A stretch of 64,000 nt of DNA from Nocardia sp. NRRL S-836 (GTDB lineage Bacteria; Actinomycetota; Actinomycetes; Mycobacteriales; Pseudonocardiaceae): contig NZ_LGDY01000103.1 of the NCBI RefSeq assembly GCF_001279525.1, positions 124,001 to 188,000 on the forward strand, in the 5' to 3' direction. Each line of letters opens with the position of its first letter. Positions within the stretch are counted from its first letter, which is position 1. The position numbers and the translations under genes are program-made. This document shows positions 1-10,836 of the stretch, piece after piece. The notes beneath the pieces were generated by a model that saw nothing but the letters and a program-made list of their open reading frames with translations, was not told where the DNA came from and did no database searches.

Positions 1-210
1 CGGGCCGAAACCGTTCCAGGAGTAGAGGCTGTAGACCCCGGCCACCCCGATCGGCACGAGCACGAACCCGGCGAACAACACCAGGCCCGGTGCGAGCAGG
101 AGGGCGAGCTCGAGACGGGTGCGCGTGCGGGACCGCCGCCGGGTGCCCCCAGCCGCTGGCGCGGGCGGACTGGGGGCGGTCAACGGCCGCGAGCTGGTCG
201 CGGTGCTCAT
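1..210 (-). CDS. Sugar ABC transporter permease (MalF type), 5' part only
   Basis: This is the N-terminal 70 residues of an inner-membrane permease; the gene runs off the left edge. After a Pro/Ala-rich and Arg-rich cytoplasmic start comes a first membrane segment (LLLAPGLVLFAGFVLVPIGV) and the motif SLYSWNGF, typical of the first helix of carbohydrate-uptake permeases of the MalF family. The ATG shares one base with the TGA of the upstream binding-protein gene (TGATG), so the two are translationally coupled. With the lipoprotein, it should import the sugar that the neighbouring LacI regulator and beta-glucosidase deal with. The assignment rests on the N-terminus and context only. Confidence 0.8.
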   Translation of the reverse strand, partial: MSTATSSRPLTAPSPPAPAAGGTRRRSRTRTRLELALLLAPGLVLFAGFVLVPIGVAGVYSLYSWNGFGP

Positions 211-1499
211 CATTTGTTCCCGGCAGCTGCCTTGGTCACCGACTGCACGATGGTGTCCGGACCACCCTGACCGGCGAAGAAGTTCGCGATGGCGTCGTTG
301 AGCGCCTGGCCGACGTTGGTCGGGAAGGCGATGTCGAAGTAGAACTGCAGGTGCGGCGACTTCGACACGTACTCGGCGATCTGCTTGTGCGTCTCGGTCT
401 TCAGCGACGCCACGGCGTTCGGGTGGACCGGCAGGCCGGACCCGGTCGCGGCGAGCTTCTTCTGCACGTCCTCGCTGACGATGTGGCCCAGGAAGTCCGC
501 GCACGCCTTGGCCGCCCGCGTGGTGCACGAGAAGCCGTCACCACCGCCGAGGACCGCCTTCGGGTCGCCCTCGCCACCCGGCACCGACGGGAACGGGAAC
601 CAGCCGATCTTCGAGTCCAGGTCCTTGTCCTCGGACAACGCCTGCATCACGTCGGGGTTCCAGTCGCCCTGCAGCTCCATGGCTGCCTTGCCGTTGGCGA
701 GCAGGCCGGCCGAGCTGCCGGCGCCCTGCTGGGCCGGCGTGCCGACGAACCCGTCCTGGAACGGCTTGGTGTCGATGAACGCCTTGAGGTTCTCGCCCGC
801 CTTGGTGAAGCACGGGTCGGACAGCTCGGTCTTCTCCACCGCGGTCTTCAGCGCCTGGACGGAGCACTGCCGGATCGCGAAGTAGTTGTAGTAGAAGGCG
901 TCCGGCCAGCGGTCCTTGCCACCGACCGCGATCGGCACCAGGTTGGCGGCCTTCAGCTTGGCCACCGCGGCGTTCAGCTCGTCCAGTGTGGACGGTGGAC
1001 TGGTGACGCCGGCGCTGGTGAAGAGGTCCTTGCGGTACCAGAACCCGACCGCGTGCATCTGGTAGGGCACACCGTACTGCTTGCCCTTGACCTGCCAGCC
1101 CTGCGCGGCCTGGCCCAGCGGGCCGATCCAGCCGGACGACGCCTGCGTGATGTCGGCGATCTTGCCGGAGCTGAGCTGCGAGGCGAGCCCGCCACCACCC
1201 CACTGCTGGAACAGGTCCGGCGGGGTGCTGCCCTGCAGGGCCAACGGCACCTTGGTCTGGAACTGCTCGTTCTGGATCGGCTCGATCGTGAACGACACGT
1301 CCTGGTGGGTCTTGTGGAAGTCGTCGGCGATCCCCTGCCAGATCGACTTCATCGGTTCGGTGGTCCGGTTGTGCCACCAGGTGAGCGTGACCGGACCGCC
1401 AGCGGAGGCATCGCCGCCGCCGCTGGTGCCGCTGCACGCGGCAAGCACGAGCGTCGCGGCTGCGGCGAGAGCGACGGACAACTTGTGCACAGAACGCAT
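210..1499 (-). CDS. Extracellular sugar-binding lipoprotein of an ABC transporter
   Basis: A 429-residue solute-binding protein of the MalE-like family 1. It has a lipoprotein signal with lipobox LAAC (Cys about residue 21), a Gly/Ser linker, then the family-typical start VTLTWWHNRT. It would be anchored to the outer face of the membrane and deliver an oligosaccharide to the permease that overlaps its stop codon. The LacI gene is divergent and a beta-glucosidase follows that regulator, so a beta-glucoside or cello-oligosaccharide is a reasonable guess, but the sequence does not show the ligand. The ATG at 1499 directly precedes a normal Sec signal (KLSVALAAAATLVLAAC). Confidence 0.9.
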   Translation of the reverse strand: MRSVHKLSVALAAAATLVLAACSGTSGGGDASAGGPVTLTWWHNRTTEPMKSIWQGIADDFHKTHQDVSFTIEPIQNEQFQTKVPLALQGSTPPDLFQQWGGGGLASQLSSGKIADITQASSGWIGPLGQAAQGWQVKGKQYGVPYQMHAVGFWYRKDLFTSAGVTSPPSTLDELNAAVAKLKAANLVPIAVGGKDRWPDAFYYNYFAIRQCSVQALKTAVEKTELSDPCFTKAGENLKAFIDTKPFQDGFVGTPAQQGAGSSAGLLANGKAAMELQGDWNPDVMQALSEDKDLDSKIGWFPFPSVPGGEGDPKAVLGGGDGFSCTTRAAKACADFLGHIVSEDVQKKLAATGSGLPVHPNAVASLKTETHKQIAEYVSKSPHLQFYFDIAFPTNVGQALNDAIANFFAGQGGPDTIVQSVTKAAAGNK

Positions 1500-1600
1500 T
1501 GAGGTCCACTCCTGACGACATCGGCCGAGTAGGACGGGGCGTGGTGAACGCCCTGCGGTGGTTGGAGAGAATTCCGTCTCGATCCCGCTGTGTCAATCGT

Positions 1601-1620
1601 TGTCGATAACGTTTTACACG
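1601..1620. promoter_or_regulatory. Candidate LacI-family operator
   Basis: Imperfect palindrome centred on AACGTT (TGTCGATAACGTTTTACACG), 6 of 10 positions symmetric, between the divergent lipoprotein and LacI genes and 16 bp before the chosen LacI start. LacI-family operators usually have a central CG with A/T-rich half sites, which fits. It could control both directions. No binding evidence exists here. Confidence 0.45.
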
Positions 1621-1635
1621 GCTAGTCTCACCCCC

Positions 1636-2649
1636 GTGCCCCCACGCTCACGTGTCACCATCCGTGATGTCGCCGCTCAGGCCGGCGTCTCGGTAGCCAC
1701 CGTGTCCAAGGTCCTCAACCAGCGCTACGGCGTCTCCGCCGACACGTTCGCGCGGGTGACGGCGGTGATCAAGGAGCTCGGCTACGAGGCGAGCCTGGTC
1801 GCGCAGAGCCTGCGCAACCACCGCACGAACGTCATCGGGATCCTGGTCGCCGACATAGAGCCGTTCAGCACCGAGCTGCTCAAAGGTGCCGCGGACGCCA
1901 TCCGCGGCACCGGTTTCGAGCTCGTCGTCTACTCGGCCGGCGGGCGCACCGGTGACCCGGAGGGCTGGGAACGCCGTTACCTCAGCCGGTTGAGCGGCAC
2001 CCTGGTCGACGGCGCCGTGCTCGTCACGCCCGCCGTGGACCTGGAGGGGCTGCCGGGCACACCGGTCGTGGCGGTCGACCCGCACACCGGCCGGGCGGCG
2101 CTGCCGACCATCGACTCCGACAACCTGACCGGCGGGCGGCTCGCCACCGAGCACCTGCTGGCGCTGGGCCACCGCCGGATCGCGCTGCTCACCGGCCGCG
2201 CGGACCTGAAGTCGGCCCAGCAGCGCGAAACCGGCTACCGCCGGGCACTCGCGGCGGCCGGTGTCGCGGTGGACGAGGACCTGGTCCGGCGCGGTGACTA
2301 CGACCACGACGTGGCCGCGGCGTCCGCGCGGGACCTGCTCACCGGGCCCGACCGCCCGACCGCGATCTTCGCCGCCAACGACATCACCGGCATCGCGGCC
2401 ATCGAAACCGCTGTCGCACTGGGGTTGCGCGTGCCGGAGGACCTGTCGGTGGTCGGTTTCGACAACATCCCCGAGTCCGCGCTGTGCACTCCGGCGCTGA
2501 CGACGGTGCAGCAGCCGATCCGCGAGATGGGCCACCGCGCGATCGGTCTGCTGGTACGACTCATCAACGGCGAGACCCCGGACGACACGCACGTCACGCT
2601 CGGCACGGAGCTGATCGCGCGGCACTCGACCCGAGCGTTGTCCTCCTGA
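1636..2649 (+). CDS. LacI-family transcriptional regulator
   Basis: A 337-residue LacI/GalR repressor. The N-terminal helix-turn-helix (VTIRDVAAQAGVSVATVSKVLN, split here by the family hinge pattern) is followed by a periplasmic-binding-protein-like sensor domain, including the FAANDITGIAAIETAVALGLRVPED-type region (about residues 235-265) and the end motif TTVQQPIREMGHRAIGLL. I chose the GTG at 1636, just before PPRSRVTIRDV, because the longer frame upstream encodes an atypical extension that would overlap the putative operator. It is followed after 14 bp by the GH3 gene, so both are probably one transcript. It likely represses the divergent transporter until a sugar ligand binds. Confidence 0.9.
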   Translation: MPPRSRVTIRDVAAQAGVSVATVSKVLNQRYGVSADTFARVTAVIKELGYEASLVAQSLRNHRTNVIGILVADIEPFSTELLKGAADAIRGTGFELVVYSAGGRTGDPEGWERRYLSRLSGTLVDGAVLVTPAVDLEGLPGTPVVAVDPHTGRAALPTIDSDNLTGGRLATEHLLALGHRRIALLTGRADLKSAQQRETGYRRALAAAGVAVDEDLVRRGDYDHDVAAASARDLLTGPDRPTAIFAANDITGIAAIETAVALGLRVPEDLSVVGFDNIPESALCTPALTTVQQPIREMGHRAIGLLVRLINGETPDDTHVTLGTELIARHSTRALSS

Positions 2650-2663
2650 CCCCTGGAGATCAT

Positions 2664-4976
2664 GTGACGACCGAAGCCACCACCTCGGCAGAACTCTGGC
2701 GCGACCCGCACGCCGCCGTCGCCGACCGCGTGCGCGACCTCGTGGCCAGGATGACCCTGCCGGAGAAGATCGCGCAGCTGCAGGGCATCTGGGTGGGCAT
2801 CGACTCCGCCGGCGAGATGGCGCCGCACCAGCACGACCTCATCGTGCGGCCGCCGGACTTCGACGAGCTGACCCGGCACGGAATCGGGCAGCTGACCCGC
2901 GTCTTCGGCACCCGGCCGATCGCACCGGAGGTGGGCGCGCACAGCCTTGCCCGCAGCCAGCGGCAGATCATCGCGAGCACCCGGTTCGGGATCCCGGCGA
3001 TGGTGCACGAGGAGTGCCTCACCGGCCTCGCCGCGTGGCAGGCCACCGCCTTCCCGTCACCGCTGTGCTGGGGTGCCTCGTTCGAGCCGGACCTGGTGCG
3101 GCGCATGACGTTCAGCATCGGCCGCTCGATGCGCCGCCTCGGCGTGCACCAGGGTCTCGCGCCCGTGCTCGACGTCGCGCGCGACCTGCGGTGGGGCCGC
3201 GTGGAGGAGACCATCGGCGAGGACCCGCACCTGGTCGGCACGATCGGCGCCGCCTACGTGGCCGGTCTGGAGTCCGCAGGGGTCGTGGCCACGCTCAAGC
3301 ACTTCGCCGGCTACTCGGCGTCGAGGGCGGGCCGCAACCTCGCGCCGGTGTCGGTCGGCCCGCGTGAGCTCGCGGACGTGTTCCTGCCGCCGTTCGAGAT
3401 GGCGCTGCACGCGGGCGCGCGGTCGGTGATGAACTCCTACACCGACGTCGACGGCGTTCCGGTCGCGGCCGACCCGGCGATGCTCACCGGACTGCTGCGC
3501 GAGCGCTTCGGCTTCACCGGGACCGTGGTCGCCGACTACTTCGCGATCCCGTTCCTGTACCGGCTGCACGCGGTCGCCACCGACCGGGAGGACGCGGCGG
3601 CCCAGGCGCTGGTGGCCGGCATCGACGTCGAACTGCCCACTGTGGACTGCTACGGCGACCCCCTGCTGACCGCGGTGCAGGAGGGCCGGGTCGACGAGGC
3701 GCTGGTGGACCGGGCGCTGAGCCGTGTGCTGGCGCAGAAGTGCGAGCTGGGGCTGCTCGACCCCGGCTACTCCCCCGAGCCCGACGCCGGTCCCGACGGA
3801 CTCGACCTCGACGACGCCGAGTCCCGCGCGCTCGCCCGTGAGCTGGCCGAGCGCTCGGTCGTGCTGCTGCGCAACGAGGGCGTGCTGCCGCTGACCGAGC
3901 GGCGCCGCGTCGCCCTGGTCGGCCCGCGCGCGAACGACCCCGGCGCGATGCTGGGCTGCTACTCGTTCCCGCTGCACGTCGGCGTGCACCACCCCGAGGT
4001 GCCGATGGGCATCAACGTGCCGACGGTCCTGGACGCGCTGGGCCAGGAGCACGACGTGCGGTTCGAGGCCGGCTGCACGGTCCTCGGCGGCACCGACGAC
4101 GAGCTGGCGGCGGCGGTCGAAGCGGCTCGCGGGGCCGAGGTGTGCATCGCCGTCCTGGGCGACGAGGCCGGCCTGTTCGGCGCCGGCACGTCCGGCGAGG
4201 GTTGCGACGCGAGCGACCTGAAGCTGCCCGGCAGGCAGGAGGAGCTGCTCGAAGCGCTGATCGCGACGGGCACCCCGGTCGTGCTGGTGCTGCTGTCGGG
4301 CCGCCCGTACGAGCTGTCCCGGCAGATCGACCGCCTCGCGGCCGTGGTGTGCGGTTTCTACCCCGGCGAGGAGGGTGCCGCGGCACTCGCGGGCGTCCTC
4401 AGCGGCCGGGTGAACCCGTCCGGCCGCCTGCCGGTGAGCTTCCCCGGCAGCGGTGCCACGCAGCCGTCGACCTACCTGAGCGCGCCGCTCGGTGCGCGCA
4501 GCGACGTCAGCACGGTCGACCCGACCCCGCTGTTCCCGTTCGGGCACGGCCTGTCGTACGCGCCGGTCACCTGGGTGTCCGTCGAGACCGACGCGGCCGA
4601 GTGGCCCACCGACGGCACGTGCCGCGTGGTCACGACGCTGCGCAACGACACCTCGCGCGCGTCCACCGAGGTCGTCCAGATCTACCTGCACGACCCGGTC
4701 GCCGAGGTCGCGCGGCCGGTGCAGCAGCTGATCGGCGCGCTGAAGGTCGACCTCGAACCCGGCGAGACCCGCACCGTCACGGCGGCCCTGCACGCCGACC
4801 TCACCTCGTACACCGGCAGGGCCGGACGCCGCCAGGTCGACCCGGGCGCCGTCGAGCTCCGCGTCGGCCGGTCGAGCGCGGACGTGCACACCGCACTGGG
4901 GCTGACCCTCACCGGTCAGCGCCGCCACGTCGAGTTCGACCGGGTGTTCGCGCCCACGTTCGAGGTCGGCGCGTAG
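2664..4976 (+). CDS. Glycoside hydrolase family 3 beta-glucosidase
   Basis: A 770-residue GH3 enzyme with no signal peptide, so probably cytoplasmic, acting on imported beta-glucosides. The N-terminal TIM barrel carries the family pattern WGRVEETIGEDPHLV, then LKHFAGYS with the conserved KHF, and the nucleophile-bearing strand TVVADYFAI (Asp near residue 290, where many homologues have SDW). The alpha/beta sandwich domain includes LLRNEGVLPL and SGRPYELS, and the C-terminal fibronectin-III-like domain starts near FPFGHGLSY. The GTG at 2664 follows a GGAG ribosome site and lies 14 bp after the LacI stop. The Tyr after the nucleophile Asp is a mild variation. Substrate linkage cannot be told from sequence. 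Confidence 0.92.
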   Translation: MTTEATTSAELWRDPHAAVADRVRDLVARMTLPEKIAQLQGIWVGIDSAGEMAPHQHDLIVRPPDFDELTRHGIGQLTRVFGTRPIAPEVGAHSLARSQRQIIASTRFGIPAMVHEECLTGLAAWQATAFPSPLCWGASFEPDLVRRMTFSIGRSMRRLGVHQGLAPVLDVARDLRWGRVEETIGEDPHLVGTIGAAYVAGLESAGVVATLKHFAGYSASRAGRNLAPVSVGPRELADVFLPPFEMALHAGARSVMNSYTDVDGVPVAADPAMLTGLLRERFGFTGTVVADYFAIPFLYRLHAVATDREDAAAQALVAGIDVELPTVDCYGDPLLTAVQEGRVDEALVDRALSRVLAQKCELGLLDPGYSPEPDAGPDGLDLDDAESRALARELAERSVVLLRNEGVLPLTERRRVALVGPRANDPGAMLGCYSFPLHVGVHHPEVPMGINVPTVLDALGQEHDVRFEAGCTVLGGTDDELAAAVEAARGAEVCIAVLGDEAGLFGAGTSGEGCDASDLKLPGRQEELLEALIATGTPVVLVLLSGRPYELSRQIDRLAAVVCGFYPGEEGAAALAGVLSGRVNPSGRLPVSFPGSGATQPSTYLSAPLGARSDVSTVDPTPLFPFGHGLSYAPVTWVSVETDAAEWPTDGTCRVVTTLRNDTSRASTEVVQIYLHDPVAEVARPVQQLIGALKVDLEPGETRTVTAALHADLTSYTGRAGRRQVDPGAVELRVGRSSADVHTALGLTLTGQRRHVEFDRVFAPTFEVGA

Positions 4977-5009
4977 GCCGTCTTCTCCCGTGGCACGTCC
5001 GGTGCCGCC

Positions 5010-5049
5010 GGCGAGCCCCTTCCGGTCCCACACCCGGAGGGGGCTCGCC
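5010..5049 (+). terminator. Hairpin terminator after the GH3 gene
   Basis: A 16-bp stem with one mismatch (GGCGAGCCCCTTCCGG at 5010-5025 pairing with 5034-5049) and an 8-nt loop lies 33 bp after the beta-glucosidase stop. There is no T-run, as is common for actinobacterial terminators. Confidence 0.7.
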
Positions 5050-5178
5050 GTCGTTCGCGCACCGCGGTCGCCGGGTGACGCCCGGATGAACACCGTCCGA
5101 ACTCGATCATCGACTCCTCGCGCGGCCCCACCGCGCACGTGACCTGGCGACGGGCTGATCAAACCGATTTGAGGTGCG

Positions 5179-7181
<2,003 letters not shown>

Positions 7182-7203
7182 TCCACACGCGGTGCCGCCT
7201 CGG

Positions 7204-7935
7204 TCAGAGGACCAGCAGGTCCCGGCCGAGGCGGTACCGCACCGCCCACTGGCCGTCTTCCCCGGTGTCCCAGGGAAAACCGCCGTTCGCGAAGACCCAG
7301 TTCAGATAGGACACGAACGGCATCGTGGTCTCCCACGAGAAAAGCCCGTCCGCGCGGTCGTCGGGCAGGACGATCCCGTACGGGCCGCCGCCGCTGGTGT
7401 TGCTCTTGTGCAGCATGTCCGGCGCCGTCGGCAGCACGAACAGCCCGGCCGCACCTGGTTCCGCCTCCCGGTGGTCCGCCCACTCCCGTTCGAGGTGGGC
7501 GCTCGCGGACCTGGCCCTCTCGACCTCGAACACGAGCGGGTCGGCCGCCGACGACGCCTCCCACTCAGGATGCGTGCCCACGAGCCAGACGTCACCCACG
7601 ATCCGCACCCAGGACGACAACGTCATCGGGACCGGGCCGAACGTCTCCTCCAGCCACGCCACGCACGCACCGGCGGCCGGCGTGGGCGGAACGTGCGGCC
7701 GCACCGGCGTCTGCTCGTCGTCGTTGCGGTGGAACCGGTAGCCGTCGGCGGTCAGCCGTTCGACGATCAGCTCGACGTTGTGCCGGGCGCGGCGGGCCAT
7801 CACGTCGCACACCAGCTGTGCCTCGTCGGCCCAGCCGGACTCGCGCACCCGGTCGCCGAGCCGCAGCAGCTCCAGCCAGACCTGGTCGCGCTGCCCGCTC
7901 TCGTAGCGGCTGAGCCAGTTCGGCGCGGTCCCCAT
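7204..7935 (-). CDS. Conserved protein of unknown function (243 aa)
   Basis: I do not recognise this family by name. The protein is soluble, without signal or membrane segments. It starts MGTAPNWLSRYESGQR and has a helical N-terminal part containing LLRLGDRVRESGWADEAQLV and a stretch ending ELIVERLTADGYRFH. The C-terminal half is rich in Trp and Gly, with WVRIVGDVWLVGTHPEW, then GIVLPDDRADGLFSWETTMP and FVSYLNWVFANGGFPWDT. The latter half resembles a ligand or effector-binding fold of SMI1/KNR4-like size, but I cannot claim that. The ATG at 7935 was chosen because the longer frame upstream is the antisense of the I36 gene. It converges on rox with a 22-bp gap. Confidence 0.75.
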   Translation of the reverse strand: MGTAPNWLSRYESGQRDQVWLELLRLGDRVRESGWADEAQLVCDVMARRARHNVELIVERLTADGYRFHRNDDEQTPVRPHVPPTPAAGACVAWLEETFGPVPMTLSSWVRIVGDVWLVGTHPEWEASSAADPLVFEVERARSASAHLEREWADHREAEPGAAGLFVLPTAPDMLHKSNTSGGGPYGIVLPDDRADGLFSWETTMPFVSYLNWVFANGGFPWDTGEDGQWAVRYRLGRDLLVL

Positions 7936-8187
7936 GGCCGCGGATCCTCTCCGATCGGCGAGCCCACCGGTCACCGGGGTGCGCCTCCCTCCGTGCACGC
8001 CGCCACCACAGCCGCCGATCGGCCGTATCCCGCCTGGGCGCAACCGCCCAACGTCCCGGCCGGTTTTGCGCCTCACCGCAATAGCTTTTCCCGCCTTCCG
8101 CGGCGTCCGTACAGTCCCGGCGTCACCGCGGCCGGGCAGCACCGAACCCGGTGGTGCCCGGTCGATCGGCAGTGAAGGAGGGGATCG

Positions 8188-8643
8188 TTGAAGCTCGTTC
8201 AGCGAGTGTTGGTCACGCTGCTCCCGGCAGCCGTGCTCATCGTCGTGGGGCTCGCCGCACCCGCGCAGGCCGCTGCCCCGGCCGCGCCGGTGTCGCAGGG
8301 CGTGGCCGCCTACGACGACCAGACCGGTCAGGCGCTGGCCGCCTGGGACTGCAGCACCGGGAACGTCTGCTTCTGGACCGGTTTCGGGGGAACCGGCAGC
8401 CGTTGCATGTGGGACGTGGCCGACGACGACTGGACCGCGGGCACCTACAGGTGCTCGTGGGCCACCACGAAGAACGTCAAGTCCGTCTACAACGCCGGCA
8501 CGTCGTCGGCCACCGGCGTCGCCTACTACCGCAACACCGGGTACAACAACCGCATCGGCTGCACCAAACAGGGGAAGAAGGGCGACCTGGCCGGCACGTA
8601 CCAGCTGCGGTCGCACAAGTGGATCAGCACGAGCTGCGGCTGA
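8188..8643 (+). CDS. Secreted peptidase inhibitor family I36-like protein
   Basis: A 151-residue exported protein with a TTG start behind a strong GAAGGAGGGG site. The signal peptide ends near AQA-AAPAAP. The mature part has the beta/gamma-crystallin-like I36 pattern: CSTGNVCFWTGFGGTGSRC, WTAGTYRCSW, KSVYNAGTS, then paired cysteines near the end (IGCTKQGKKGDL and STSCG). Family I36 includes the Streptomyces metalloproteinase inhibitor SMPI, though many members have no shown inhibitory activity. Six cysteines suggest disulfides outside the cell. A strong terminator follows. Confidence 0.8.
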   Translation: MKLVQRVLVTLLPAAVLIVVGLAAPAQAAAPAAPVSQGVAAYDDQTGQALAAWDCSTGNVCFWTGFGGTGSRCMWDVADDDWTAGTYRCSWATTKNVKSVYNAGTSSATGVAYYRNTGYNNRIGCTKQGKKGDLAGTYQLRSHKWISTSCG

Positions 8644-8658
8644 GCTCGCGCTGACGTG

Positions 8659-8695
8659 GGGCCGGGCGCGGGACCAGGGATCCCGCGCCCGGCCC
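8659..8695 (+). terminator. Strong hairpin terminator after the I36-like gene
   Basis: Perfect 15-bp GC-rich stem (8659-8673 with 8681-8695; arm GGGCCGGGCGCGGGA) and 7-nt loop, 15 bp past the stop codon. Confidence 0.75.
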
Positions 8696-8779
8696 TGCAC
8701 CGCCGCAGGGGTTGCGGCACAAGGAATTGACTCCCCCGGTACGGTTGCCAGCGGTGACCTGTTCAGGGGGAGGTTGCTT

Positions 8780-9772
8780 TTGCTGCGTGTCCACTTCGCG
8801 GCAGGAGATCTGGAGCGGACGCGGGTGGCGGATCACGTCGATCCGTTGTGGGAGATGGTGTTCAGCTGGTTGCGGCTGACCGAGCGGGACAGCGGCCTGC
8901 TGTTCGAGCCGTGGGTGCGCGCGGTCCGGCGCAGCCCGGCGCGGGCGGCGATCCGCTCGGGCGTGGGCATGCTGTCCGTGCTCGCACCGCTGGGCCCCTA
9001 CTTCCCCGACTTCCTCACGCCGCCCGAGGGCGCGGACGGCCTGTCGAGCGCTCTCCAGGCGATCAGGGCGACCCCGCGTGCCCGCCTGCGCTCGGAGTTC
9101 ACCAGGCTGGCCGCGGTCCGCCCGACTCCGCGGTGGACGCGTCCGCTGGTGGAGGGCGACTCCGCGGCGCTGACCGACCTCACCGACACGCTCGCCCGCT
9201 ACCACGCCGCCGTCGTCGAGCCGTACGGCGACCTGATCGACGAGGCGGTCGAGACCGACCGCATGCACCGCTGCGGGCTCGCCCGCGACGGGGCCGAGGG
9301 CCTGCTGCGCGGCATGTGGCCGTTGATGAACTGGCGCCCGCCCGTGCTGGAGGTCCAGTACTCCTACGACCGCGACCTGCACCTCGGCGGCCGCGGCCTG
9401 CGCCTGGTGCCGTCCTACTTCTGCCGCCGCACGCCCGTCGCGCTGGCCGATCCGGGTCTGCCGCCCACGCTCGTCTACCCGGTGCACCACGACTGGACGT
9501 GGCGCCGCCAACTCTCCTCCGGCACCCGGCCGGAGGGCGCGCTGGCCGCGTTGCTGGGCACCACCCGGTCGTCGGTGCTCGCGGCGGTGGGCGCGGGTGC
9601 CACGACCACGGAACTGGCGGCACGGCTGGGCGCGTCGCCGTCCGCGGTCAGCCGGCACACCACCGTGCTGCGGGAGGCGGGGCTGCTCACGACGGTCCGG
9701 CAGGGACTGTCCGTGCTGCACCAGCGAACGGCACTCGGGTCCGCACTGCTGTGCCGCCACGACGACGACTGA
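8780..9772 (+). CDS. ArsR-type regulator with large N-terminal DUF5937-like domain
   Basis: A 330-residue regulator. Residues 1 to about 240 form a domain starting LRVHFAAGDLERTRVADHVD that is common in actinobacteria and of unknown ligand. The C-terminus is a winged helix-turn-helix of the ArsR type: TTTELAARLGASPSAVSRHT, then TVLREAGLLTTVRQG. The TTG at 8780 follows GGGGGAGG at a good distance; another TTG two codons earlier is possible. It is monocistronic and converges with modC with a 17-bp gap. No metal-binding cysteine cluster is visible, so it is more likely a self-standing repressor than a metal sensor. Confidence 0.75.
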   Translation: MLRVHFAAGDLERTRVADHVDPLWEMVFSWLRLTERDSGLLFEPWVRAVRRSPARAAIRSGVGMLSVLAPLGPYFPDFLTPPEGADGLSSALQAIRATPRARLRSEFTRLAAVRPTPRWTRPLVEGDSAALTDLTDTLARYHAAVVEPYGDLIDEAVETDRMHRCGLARDGAEGLLRGMWPLMNWRPPVLEVQYSYDRDLHLGGRGLRLVPSYFCRRTPVALADPGLPPTLVYPVHHDWTWRRQLSSGTRPEGALAALLGTTRSSVLAAVGAGATTTELAARLGASPSAVSRHTTVLREAGLLTTVRQGLSVLHQRTALGSALLCRHDDD

Positions 9773-9789
9773 CACCGCGGCGGTGGTCG

Positions 9790-10836
9790 TCAGACCGGGT
9801 AGGTGTGCGTCTCGGTCGCCTTCACCGCCGCCCACACCTCGTCGCCCGGCCGCAGCCGCAGGTCCGCGAGGGTCGCCGTGGTGATGTCCGCCAGCACCGG
9901 CGGCGCACCGTCCAGCCGCACCCGCGTGGTGTGCGCGTGCTGCTCGACCGCCGCCACGGTCACCGGCCACGTGTTGCGCGGGCTGCCCGTGGGCCGGTCC
10001 AGGTGCAGGCTGACCGCGGTCGGCGGGAACGCCACGTGCACCGCGCCCCGAGCCGGTGCCGCGACGGTGAGGGTGCCGCCCTCGGCCAGTGCGACCGCGG
10101 TGCCGTCGGCGGTGCCGCGGTAGAGGTTGAGGCCGACGAGGTCCGCCACGTACCCGGTGCGCGGGCGGCGGGCGACCTCGGCCGGCGGTCCTTCCTGGAC
10201 GACGCGGCCACCCTCCAGGATCACCAGGCGGTCGGCGAGCACCATGGCGTCGAGCGGGTCGTGGGTGACGATCAGGGTGTGGCCGGTGAAGTCGGCGAGG
10301 TGGCGGCCGAGCTCGGCGCGGACCTGCAGGCGCGTCCCGGCGTCCAGCGCGGCCAGGGGCTCGTCGAGCAGCAGCAGGCTCGGGCCGGTCGCGAGCGCGC
10401 GGGCCAGCGCGACCCGCTGGGCCTGACCACCGGACAACGTGCGCGGTTTCGCGAGGGCGTGGTCGGCGAGACCGACGCGGCCGAGCCAGTCCGCCGCCAC
10501 CGCACGGGCCGTGGCCCTGCGGGTGCCGCGGGCGCGCAGTCCGAACGCGACGTTCTCCAGCGCCGACATGTGCGCGAAGAGCAGGTAGTCCTGGAACACC
10601 ACGCCGATCGGGCGGTCCTCGGCTGGCAGGAACGCGCCGGGACCGTCCCAGGTCGCTCCGCCGACGGTGATCCGGCCGCCGGTGAGCGGCAGCAGCCCGG
10701 CCAGCGCGCGCAACGCGGTCGTCTTGCCCGCCCCGTTCGGGCCGAGCAGCGCCACCACCTCGCCGGGTGCGATGGTGAGGTCGAGGTCCAGCGAGAAGCT
10801 CCCGCGGGTCACGCGCAGGGCGGCGGTCAGGGTCAT
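9790..10836 (-). CDS. modC: Molybdate ABC transporter ATP-binding protein
   Basis: The 348-residue ATPase of the ModABC importer. Walker A is LLGPNGAGKTT (about residue 32), signature LSGGQAQRVALARAL, Walker B LLLLDEPLAALDA, switch His in VTHDPLDAM. A C-terminal TOBE/Mop-like domain follows from about residue 280 (VTVAAVEQHAHTTRVRLDG), as usual for ModC. The ATG at 10836 overlaps the modB stop by four bases (ATGA); an upstream in-frame codon at 10854 lies inside modB and was not used. It is the last gene of the operon regulator-modA-modB-modC. Confidence 0.9.
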   Translation of the reverse strand: MTLTAALRVTRGSFSLDLDLTIAPGEVVALLGPNGAGKTTALRALAGLLPLTGGRITVGGATWDGPGAFLPAEDRPIGVVFQDYLLFAHMSALENVAFGLRARGTRRATARAVAADWLGRVGLADHALAKPRTLSGGQAQRVALARALATGPSLLLLDEPLAALDAGTRLQVRAELGRHLADFTGHTLIVTHDPLDAMVLADRLVILEGGRVVQEGPPAEVARRPRTGYVADLVGLNLYRGTADGTAVALAEGGTLTVAAPARGAVHVAFPPTAVSLHLDRPTGSPRNTWPVTVAAVEQHAHTTRVRLDGAPPVLADITTATLADLRLRPGDEVWAAVKATETHTYPV